Source of the DNA: Rhizomys pruinosus
Taxonomy: Eukaryota; Chordata; Mammalia; Rodentia; Spalacidae
Assembly: GCA_009823505.1 (NCBI GenBank)
Contig: VZQC01013997.1
Location: 2,146,188-2,210,187, forward strand
Reading direction: 5' to 3'
DNA: 64,000 nucleotides
Shown: piece after piece, positions 56,454 to 64,000 of the stretch
Layout of the letters: each line of letters starts with the position of its first letter
Numbering within the stretch: the stretch's first letter is position 1
The notes under the pieces: model-generated
Told to the model about the DNA's origin: nothing
Database searches by the model: none
The model's input: only the letters and a program-made list of their open reading frames with translations
Position numbers and translations under genes: made by a program

Positions 56454-57179
56454 CCATGGTAACTTTCAAGCCCAAGCTTGTACTTGTACTTGTACATCTA
56501 GGTTTCTAGTTATAGCACAAGGCTCAGCCCCTCGTTGAACAGGCAAACATCTGTATTCAAAGCACCTGACGAAGGACATAGTAAGTAATCAAAATCTGGG
56601 GAAGAGAAGCTGCTGGGGAGATTTGCAGTCCCTGATGCTGAAGGTGCCCCGCCCTCCACATTAGATGAAGGCACATCTTCAGGACCTGTCAGGGAACAGC
56701 TTTGCCCCATGGCTTTAGCACAATGCCATTGGCCATGACAAAATATCAGGAGATGTTGTTTTTAAAAACAGCCTTCTAAAGCACCTCATCATGGTGTTTA
56801 GTGTAAGGAAGTTGTTAGGGCGATGGTTTGCCATATTAAACAGTGTCCTCTTTATCTCCCTGACCTTGCTTCTGGAACAGCTGTGTCTAGACCTCAGGGT
56901 TGGCGATGTGCCGTGGGGCTCCCTTGACGGTGCTGTAACAGTGTCTTCCCGTGGGACTAAGCAGAAAGGCTCTGGGCTAGAGTTTGCCAGACTTTGCAAC
57001 CTGTTTTATAAACAGGGCTCACCCCTAACATTACTGTACTCATCCACCCGTTACTCTTCCTTTGACCCTCCTACCTTAGAGACCTGGGTTATATCTTGCC
57101 ATGTGGTGTGTTTTTGGAAAATGTCATGCATTTTCTTTGGAACAAGGTGGGACACTTATTAACAAGTAACCAAGTAGTA

Positions 57180-58035
57180 GAAAGGCTAAAAAGTTCTAAA
57201 TGAGGCACGGGAAAGGAATGTTGCTGAGAGGGACCAATGTGGGATAGCCTGAGGACCTGTTAAAGGGATGCTGCTGAGAGGCCTGGTGGGATAACCTGAG
57301 GACCTGTTAAAGGGATGCTGCTGAGAGACCTGGTGGGATAACCTGAGGACCTGTTAAAGGGATGCTGCTGAGAAAGACCTGGTGGGATAACCTGAGGACC
57401 TGTTAAAGGGATGCTGCTGAGAGGGACCAGTGTGGGATAGCCTGAGGACCTGTTAAAGGGATGCTGCTGAGAAAGACCTGGTGGGATAACCTGAGGACCT
57501 GTTAAAGAGATGTTGCTGAGAGACCTGGTGGGAAAACCTGAGGACCTGTTAAAGGGATGCTGCTGAGAGACCTGGTGGGAAAACCTGAGGACCTGTTAAA
57601 GGGATGCTGCTGAGAGAGACCAGAGTGGGATAGCCTGAGGACCTGTTAAAGGGATGCTGCTGAGAGGGACCAGTGTGGGATAGCCTGAGGACCTGTTAAA
57701 GGGATGCTGCTGAGAGGCCTGGTAGGATAACCTGAGGACCTGTTATCAAAGGACCATCAGCTGCTAAAAAGACAATTGGAAAACTTTCCCCTCTCTACCA
57801 GATGAAAAGATAAAGGTCCTGATGTCCAATATCAGCCCATTAATCTAAAGAACTGTTTCTTATCGGCCTTCCGAAGTCCTTCCCCCAAGGTCTTCCTCTT
57901 GGTATAAGAACTTAAACACTCGCCCAGAATAGACCATCTTTCTATGTGTCTTCATCAGACTTTCTTTCATATCTGTGCTGGAAATAAGCCCTTACACATA
58001 CTTGTAAGCATTCTACAACAGAACTACAACCACAG
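57180..58035 (+). mobile_element. LTR-like element with an internal 47-bp array
   Basis: Eleven copies of a 46-50-bp unit (57215-57750) built around CCTGAGGACCTGTTAAAG and GGATGCTGCTGAGAG. The array runs into sequence with a promoter-like GGTATAAGAAC (about 57900) and an AAATAAGCCC signal (about 57980). The layout resembles U3 direct repeats followed by a TATA box and R/U5. LTR ends were not located, so the LTR call is tentative; the array itself is certain. Confidence 0.6.
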
Positions 58036-58226
58036 TCAAATAGTGTTTTGAAAAGGGGTAGCATGTAGCCCAAGCTTGCCTCTTCACTGTTTTGTGGCCA
58101 AAGATAACCTAATACTCCTGATTCTGTTGCCCCTACCTCCCAGGTGCTGGGACAGGCATGGTGCCTCAAGACTCACTCTTCAATGCACAGAATGCACACT
58201 GAATATTCATTAAAAATGTTGTAATA

Positions 58227-58338
58227 GCCAGGCATGGTGGTGCACACCTTTAATCACAGCACTTGGGAGGCAAAAAAACCAGATGGATCTCTGTGAGTTT
58301 AAGGCCAATGTGGTCTACATAGCAAATTACAAAACTAA

Positions 58339-58340
<2 letters not shown>
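58227..58340 (+). repeat. Degenerate B1 SINE
   Basis: AGCCAGGCATGGTGGTGCAC start, internal deletions, tail continuing into (GAAA)n. Confidence 0.8.
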
Positions 58341-58405
<65 letters not shown>

Positions 58406-58446
58406 GGGGGAGGGAGGGAGGGAGGGAGAGAGAGAGAGAGAGAGAG

Positions 58447-58497
<51 letters not shown>

Positions 58498-58540
58498 GGA
58501 AGAAAGAGAAAGAAAGAAATAAAAAAGAAAGAGGAAAGAA
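58338..58540 (+). repeat. (GAAA)n / (GA)n purine tract
   Basis: About 15 GAAA units, GGGA and GA runs, then about 15 more GAAA units. It lies about 350 bp downstream (gene sense) of the ITPR2 exon at 58889. Confidence 0.96.
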
Positions 58541-58651
58541 AGCATTGTAATAATTATAATCCTCACTGAAGAATTAAATCTCAAATTTTCCCATAGTTTG
58601 GTATTCTGGTTCATATGGATAATTTGACAAATTACCCATAAAACTTAACTA

Positions 58652-58838
58652 TTGGGACTGAAGAGATGGGTCAGAGGAACTGGGTTCAATTCTCAGAACC
58701 CACAAGGTGGCTAACAACTGTCTATCCTTCCAGTTCCAGGGGATCTGACTCCCTTTTCTGATCTCCTAGGGTATTGCACAACATGGGTGTACTTACATAC
58801 ATGCAGGTAATACACTCATACACATAAAAGTAATAAAT
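58652..58838 (+). repeat. B2 SINE, internally deleted
   Basis: GGGACTGAAGAGATGGGTCA head with deletion, CATACACATAAAAGTAATAA tail. Ends about 50 bp from an ITPR2 donor. Confidence 0.82.
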
Positions 58839-58888
58839 AAAATATTACGAAAAATATTTACCTCTTTTATGAGAAAATACAGACTTAC

Positions 58889-58975
58889 CTGGATAACATT
58901 GCTGTATTTTACGATTTCCCCTAACAGCTTCCTATTCTCTGATTCATTCTGTTTTTGTTCCAGTTCTGCAGCATG
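58889..58975 (-). CDS. ITPR2: ITPR2 exon, residues about 94-122 (suppressor domain)
   Basis: 87 nt, exactly 29 codons, phase 0 at both ends. The acceptor is ttttttag and the donor CCAG|gtaagt. It starts [14 protein letters not shown] and ends VKYSNVIQ. It continues the Ins145 suppressor domain. The upstream intron is about 1.1 kb and contains a degenerate minus-strand B2/B3 copy. Confidence 0.96.
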
Positions 58976-59357
58976 CTAAAAAAGGATTATCAAATATCAC
59001 TTTAGGAAACATAGTAAGCAGAGAAGATAACTTACAAAGAAATATTTTTGCTGACAAGAATATAATTATAATAAAACAGACCGGGCGCATTACTTTGAGC
59101 TTGGGCAATGGGATGGGGGCTATAGTTAAATGATCATAATACAGTGTGATGACGTCACGATCTACAATGAATGCAGCCACACCTGTCTTAGGCCATCTCT
59201 ATATTTGAAATTTCAGTAAAGTAGTAGGGTCTGTGGTCTTATGAACTTCTCTACAGAATAATATAAAGCTATCAGAATAATAGGTAAATTAAATGCCTCA
59301 AAGTGTAGCTTTCAATTCTAAAAGTAACTGGAATGTTTCTTCCTCTCTTTCTTATTT

Positions 59358-59595
59358 ATTTATTCATTCATTCATTCATTCATTCATTCATTCATGTATA
59401 TATGTGCTTGCTTACATGAGTTTATGTGTACCATGTGCATGGAGGAGCCTACAGAGGCCAGAAGAGGGTGTCAGATTCCCTGGAACTGAAATTACAGGAG
59501 TTTGTTAACTGCCAGGCAGGTGCTGGTAACAGAACCCAGTCCCTCTGCAAGAGTAGCCAGTACTCTTAACCACTGAGCCATCTCTCCAGTCCAAG
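59358..59595 (-). repeat. B3/B2 SINE with (ATTC)n tail
   Basis: Reverse element ending GAGCCATCTCTCCAGTCC; about nine ATTC units at its left end (59362-59395). Confidence 0.82.
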
Positions 59596-59999
59596 TAATG
59601 TAATTTTAATGATATAAAATTAAGTACTATCAGATTCATACTCAGCCAAACAAGAAAGAATCATCTTTAAATTATGTTTTTTCTATAATTTTTCAGGAGA
59701 AAAAATTAAGTACTATATTAAATAAAATTACAACTGGATTTAATAGTCCATCAACAATTCTTAATTCCTTTTCAGTTTGGTGAGAAGTTTAGAATTGGTC
59801 TGGCACACCCTAAAAAATAACAGCAGAAATGTGTTTCCTACAAGCCAGGAAATAATGGTCACAGTCACACCCTGCAGCTCAGAACGCCCTACCACTCCAC
59901 AGAGTGCCATAAGACCTATCTGAAATCTCCATGCATGGAGGGAAAGCAGCAAGCCAGAAAGCTCAGGGCCTGAGCTCTGCTTTTCCCGCTCCCGGTACA

Positions 60000-60080
60000 G
60001 CCCTCCAGGGGCCAGCGCAGCCCAGCCCTCCAGGGGCCAGCGCAGCCCCACCTCACCTGCAGCCCCACCTCACCTGCAGC
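60000..60080. repeat. Two local tandem duplications at an ITPR2 splice donor
   Basis: A roughly 23-bp unit starting AGCCCTCCAGGGGCCAGCGC occurs twice (60000-60046). A 17-bp unit AGCCCCACCTCACCTGC then occurs twice across the exon-intron boundary (60044-60077). Confidence 0.92.
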
Positions 60081-60189
60081 TTCTTCAGCAGGGCCGCCTC
60101 CGTGTGGTTCCCTTGCTTCGCCTGCTTGGCCTTCCAATACTGCTTCTGGGCAGAATAGCGGTTCATGGGGCACACCTTGAAGAGGCAGT
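60074..60189 (-). CDS. ITPR2: ITPR2 exon, residues about 55-93 (suppressor domain)
   Basis: 116-nt exon, the most 5' one visible. It begins two bases into the Asp55 codon after a tgtag acceptor and ends on a codon boundary at CTGCAG|gtgagg. It encodes [15 protein letters not shown], then a KAKQAKQGN stretch and LLKKLQ. This is part of the N-terminal Ins145 suppressor domain, which lowers IP3 affinity and couples ligand binding to the gate. The preceding exon, which would supply the start codon and the first about 54 residues, is not found between 60190 and 64000. The donor lies in a 17-bp tandem duplication, so an identical donor-like site follows at 60056/60055. Confidence 0.96.
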
Positions 60190-60694
60190 CTACAGCAAGA
60201 CAAACAGCACTGTAACAAAGGCTGCGGATCTCCTTCCAGATGCCTCCAAGCCCAGTTTATGCATCTTGGAGACTCTCATGGGAAGACACCCAAGGGTCAT
60301 GTGGGTCGTTCTCCAGATAGTTCTTGAATTCTCTCTTTAACATCCTTTTCAAAGAACTATTTAGACTCAATGCAAACAGACTCTTTTCATTACTTTTTGA
60401 AATAATAGTATTATTGATTCTTTGAGCATTTCATATAATGTGTTTTGGTCACATTCAGAGCCACTCACCATGTCCTCTCAGATCCCCACCACCACCTCCC
60501 TGCCCCTGGCTTTATGTTCTCTATTATTGTTTCAAGGCCTTTCGAATCTAATTCTTGTCCCCAAATACTCTTGGATACCTATATGATTACTTTTTAAAAG
60601 ACCATTACAGCCATTGTAATTTATAAGGAAATCAATGTAGTCTTAACACAAGGCAATTGTTTTTATTGTAATTAGTGTGTCAGTTCGCTTAGGT

Positions 60695-61055
60695 CTTTTG
60701 AATTTTTGAGACAGGCTCTCATATAACCCAGGCTGTCCTCCAACTTACTATGTAGATGAGGCTGGTCTTGAACACCTAATTATCCTGCCTCTACCTCCCC
60801 AGTGATGGGAATACAGGCATGTCCCACCACGCCTGCCTGATAAGGCATTTCTTAGCTGATATAAGGGACCTGGTCTTCAAAAGTGAACAGAGTCCCAACA
60901 CTCAGGAGACAGAGGCAGAAGATAATGCATCTGGGTGTGGTCACCCTCACCTGTGACCCCAACACTCAGGAGACAAGGCAGCTTGATGGTGAGTTCAAGA
61001 GTTCAAGGCCAGCCTGGATACATCACAAGAGGATGCCTTATCTGATCTTGCGCAA
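60695..61055. repeat. Degenerate B1 remnants
   Basis: A reverse B1-like piece (60700-60840) and a forward one (60900-61050: AACACTCAGGAGACAAGGC, TTCAAGGCCAGCCTGG). Confidence 0.6.
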
Positions 61056-61302
61056 TGAATACTCTTCTATAGTCAGTATTTAAAAACTATCACAGCTGAC
61101 CATTTGGCCATCTAGTCCCCAAGTTTCCAAATACACGAAGTGAATATGAAGTAGAAATCTGAGACACCATAATAAAGTGGAAAAAATAAATGAAACAAAA
61201 CAGAACTGCAGTCCTGATGTCTCAACATCTAAATATATAGGCAGATCTACCATGATCACGGTAGAAGCCACAGGCGGTGATGTTTCAAAATGGAAAAGCA
61301 GG

Positions 61303-61550
61303 GCTGGAGAGATGGCCTAGCGGTTAAGAGCACCGACCGCTCTTACAGAGGACCCGGATTCGATCCCCAGCACCCACATGGCGGCCGAGAACCATCTGAA
61401 ACTCCAGTTCCAGGAGAACTCCAGTTCCAGGGGAATCTGACACCCTCTTCTGACCTCCGCAGCATTGCACGACACGGGTGCACAGACTTGCATGCAGACA
61501 GTACATTCATACACATACGGAAATAAATAAAAATTTTTAAAAAAATTTAA
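61303..61550 (+). repeat. B2 SINE, 17-bp-duplication subfamily
   Basis: GGGCTGGAGAGATGGCCTAG head, CpG-rich; doubled 17-bp unit at 61402-61435. Confidence 0.92.
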
Positions 61551-61559
61551 AAAAAAATC

Positions 61560-62270
61560 AAAATGGAAGAGCAATCTACATATTTTCTTCCTAATAGAAA
61601 AAAAAACAGGACTTAGTAACTCTCCTGCAGCAGATAATGCATGAATGTGGGTTGGATTTCCATCTAAAATAAGGTAAATTCCCCACATTCAACGTTGTCT
61701 TAGTAACTCTTCCTGTGATGAACACTGACAAGCAGCTCTCACTTCACACCACGAGCAGGAAGCAGACAGAGAAGGGTCCTTGCACCTGCTCAGCTCCCTC
61801 TGTCCACGTACACAGTACAGGATCCCAGCCATGCAGTGCCATCACCCGCGTGGACAGGTCTGCCCACCCCAACTAACACATCAAGAGGATGCCCCGCAGG
61901 CGCCATCTCCGGGGATTCTAGATTCTGTCATGCTGACTAGGACACAAGGCAAAGCGCTATGATACAGAGACTCTAAACACTGTCTTTACTTTTCTCACCA
62001 AAAAGTGCATAACTCAATATTTTAAAACTTACTTTTTTGAATAAATATGTTACTACTTAGAATCGGGCTCACTTTTCAAGTATTCATCACAAAAACAAAA
62101 TTCAGTTGACCCAAATATCCATTTACTCACACTGACTACTCTAATGTCATAAATGATCAGCAAATATAATCAAAATTTTTAATGAATTTAAGAAATAAAC
62201 AAGATGGAATGACTTTTTATATATCTTATAGTTATGAACAAAAATTCTATTTCCTTAATTATTTCTTTCT
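61560..62270. other. ITPR2 intron, nothing recognised
   Basis: No exon or repeat recognised. In particular, nothing matching the N-terminal ITPR2 coding exon was found here. Confidence 0.5.
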
Positions 62271-62274
62271 TCCT

Positions 62275-62406
62275 GGATGGCACCGTGGAGGTGGGGGGCC
62301 AACTTGTAGGAGTCAGTTTTCTCCTACCACATCAATTCCATGACAAACTCGGGTTTTCTGGCTAGAAAGCGAGTCCCTTTAGGCACTAAATCACCTTGCC
62401 AGCCCC
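62275..62406 (-). repeat. Degenerate B3 SINE
   Basis: Reverse element ending AAATCACCTTGCCAGCCCC. Confidence 0.6.
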
Positions 62407-62494
62407 CAAAACTCTACTGATTAGCCCTTCTCCATATAAAGAAAATTAATTTAAAAAATTAATTGATAATTTCTAGTTTAAAAATATATTGATA

Positions 62495-62663
62495 GAGCTA
62501 GAGAGATGGCTTAGTAGTTAACAGCACTTGCTGCTTTTGTAGGGACTGGAGTTCCGTGCCCAACACCCATGCTGGGTGGATTACAGCCACCTGTAACTCT
62601 AACATCAAGAGATCCAAAGCCCTCTTCTGGCCTCTGAGGGTACCTGGACACACACAGTCACAC

Positions 62664-62704
<41 letters not shown>
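62495..62704 (+). repeat. Diverged B2/B3 SINE with (CA)n
   Basis: AGCTAGAGAGATGGCTTAGT head; ends in about 20 CA units directly at the ERVL LTR boundary. Confidence 0.8.
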
Positions 62705-62706
62705 CG

Positions 62707-63172
62707 TGATGGTTCATCCTGGGTGTCAACTTGACTGGACTAAGGAACAAATAAGAGAAAAAGGATCTTCAGATTGGACTACCTCAACCCGGATGGCCCA
62801 CCCCAAATGCGGGTGTTACCTTCTGCTAGCAGGCAGTATTAAAGGCCATGACAGAGGAAGCTGGTCTTTTTTCCTGCAGCTTGCCTCTCTCTCACTGGTG
62901 AGTTTGTCTTGCTGCTGTGATCAACCCTACGGATCCCAGCGTGTACTGAGACTGGCAGATCTCCTGGAATCCATCAGGCCTCCAGCACCAGATTGGGACT
63001 ACTGAGACATCCAGCCTTGCAGACTGAGCAGCTCCCTGGATTCTCAGTCTCTCCAGTGTGGCACGGCTACTGTTGGACTCCTTGAATCTGTCACATGAGT
63101 AAATCAATAAATTGTATATAGCTATATATTTGTCCTGTTGCTTCTGTTTCTTAAAGAACCCTGACTAATACA
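62707..63172 (+). mobile_element. 5' LTR of an ERVL-type endogenous retrovirus
   Basis: 466 bp from TGATGGTTCATCC to CTGACTAATACA (TG...CA ends). AATAAA is at 63106-63111 and a GTTGCTTCTGTTTCTTAAAG tail precedes the end. The start and end resemble ERVL (class III) LTRs of mammals. Identity as a 5' LTR follows from the primer site just downstream. Confidence 0.85.
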
Positions 63173-63177
63173 GATTT

Positions 63178-63192
63178 TGGTACCAGGAGTGG
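63178..63192 (+). other. Retroviral primer-binding site (tRNA-Leu type)
   Basis: TGGTACCAGGAGTGG begins six bases after the LTR. This is the Leu-tRNA-type primer site characteristic of ERVL elements. Confidence 0.85.
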
Positions 63193-63216
63193 TTCTAGAG
63201 AAACAGAATTGAAAGG

Positions 63217-64000
63217 ATGAATTACTTTAGTGGGCTTGGTAGTTTCTGGAGCCACCTCTCCAACCCAATGAAGCCTAGAGTTACTGAAGGCTCTCCTGGT
63301 GGCATGAAGAGGAATGATAATCCTTGGTGCAGACTATTTGACGTAATTATGAAGATAGATCCATTTGACTCACCTAACTTGCCTCATGTGAGAAACAAGG
63401 AATTTAGCTACTCTATATATAAAACGTTTGAGAAATTACGGAAAAATAAGGAAAATAATGATGTTGCCTGGTTGCTCCTAGCATGTCTGGATAAAGTGAT
63501 AGAGGAAAATAAGTAGCTCAGTGATAAAAAATGACCAGCTCCAGATTCAAAACAATAGTTTTAAAGTTTCCAAGTGTGCTCTGGAAGAGCATCTTCTCTC
63601 CAGCAGCCAAAGAGCTAAAGTGGCAGAAAATCAAGCTGGAGACCTTATTATACATTTGGCTGATTTACAACGCAAATTTAATTCCCAGCCACGAAGAGTG
63701 TCAGCAGTTAAAGTGAGAGCACTGGTGGGGAAAGGGTGGAACCCTGAAACTTGGGATGGAGATGTGTGGGAGAACCACGATGATGAGGATTTTGAACCCT
63801 CGGATTCTGAGGGATTTTCTTTATCTGAGGAATTTTCTTTATCTGAGGAATTAATCTCCCCTCCCTCAGCAGAGAATCCACACCCTGCAGATCCCTCCTC
63901 CCCACCCTTGCCTGAGGAAACTAATCTCCCCCTCCCAGTGGGAGCTAATGTCCCTCAGGGCCCAACAATTGTTGCCTCTAGACCTATAACCAGATTGAAG
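63217..64000 (+). pseudogene. gag: ERVL gag-like region, frame-broken and cut by the window end
   Basis: An opening frame of 99 codons begins with Met at 63217 and ends at a TAG (63514-63516). Gag-like sequence continues in other frames to the window end, including a Trp/Asp-rich and then Asp/Glu/Ser/Pro-rich segment (63715-64000). Gag would supply the capsid. The stop and the change of frame show an inactive copy. The insertion is antisense to ITPR2. The pol region, if any, lies beyond 64000. Confidence 0.75.

Larger units (their letters stand above)
2538..60189 (-). other. ITPR2: ITPR2 gene, 5' portion (11 coding exons and their introns)
   Basis: Type 2 inositol 1,4,5-trisphosphate receptor, a tetrameric Ca2+-release channel of the endoplasmic reticulum. 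I placed eleven exons of 116, 87, 159, 99, 84, 147, 96, 45, 152, 100 and 161 nt by reading the minus strand. Every intron ends in AG, all but one begin with GT, and all exon phases agree, giving 1246 nt of continuous coding sequence (about residues 55-470). Type 2 rather than type 1 or 3 is supported by Leu at 268 in the RTTLR loop (Gly in type 1) and by the LNPDYRDAQNEGKNV exon. The start codon exon lies beyond 64000. The rest of the IP3-binding core (including the Arg504/Lys508/Arg511 cluster known from type 1), the regulatory region and the pore lie beyond position 1. Introns range from 293 bp to about 19 kb and are filled with SINEs, LTRs and minisatellites. Identification is by recalled family sequence, not by a search. 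Confidence 0.95.

Noticed and set aside
60190..64000. N-terminal coding exon(s) of ITPR2
   Set aside because: I looked on the minus strand for the segment before residue 55 and found no matching exon; it must lie upstream of the window.

Overview
This 64 kb window is nuclear DNA from a rodent, almost certainly a muroid. It is crowded with B1 (7SL-derived), B2 (tRNA-derived) and ID/B4 SINEs, rodent simple repeats and rodent-type LTR elements. The young B2 copies are CpG-rich and many carry an internal 17-bp duplication. The sequence does not let me name the species.

One protein-coding gene is present, on the minus strand: the 5' part of ITPR2, the type 2 inositol 1,4,5-trisphosphate receptor, an ER calcium-release channel. 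I could place eleven consecutive coding exons (60189 down to 2538). All join in frame and together encode about residues 55-470 (numbering of the family). They cover most of the N-terminal suppressor (Ins145) domain and the MIR / beta-trefoil part of the IP3-binding core, including the basic loop R265-T-T-L-R269. The first coding exon(s) lie beyond 64000. The alpha-helical half of the binding core, the regulatory region and the channel lie before position 1. Everything else is ITPR2 intron.

Layout, left to right. 1-2537 is the intron after the last visible exon. 2538-3182 holds two exons 384 bp apart. 3183-23701 is SINE-rich intron with one exon at 11365-11516. 22123-25622 holds a 45-nt micro-exon (23702-23746) between two minisatellites, 26 bp x about 30 and 46 bp x 14. 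25.6-42.8 kb is a long intron with an Rps2 retropseudogene, an IAP-like LTR followed by a 53-bp VNTR, and two large purine/pyrimidine tracts in opposite orientation. 42.8-50.0 kb holds four exons, three of them clustered at 48954-50001. 50-60.2 kb holds three more exons and a 47-bp minisatellite in LTR-like sequence. 60.2-64 kb is intron that ends in the 5' part of an ERVL-type endogenous retrovirus (LTR, Leu-type primer site, broken gag).

The most interesting gene-level observations are three. The 45-nt exon matches ITPR1's alternatively spliced SI segment in position and length. One intron begins with GC instead of GT. One 5' splice site lies inside a 17-bp tandem duplication, so an identical copy sits 17 bp into the intron. 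At the repeat level there are two B2-B1 composite SINEs sharing the same junction, and a retrocopy with a perfect 14-bp target-site duplication. I found no evidence of a wholly new biological system; most long open frames here are translations of repeats.
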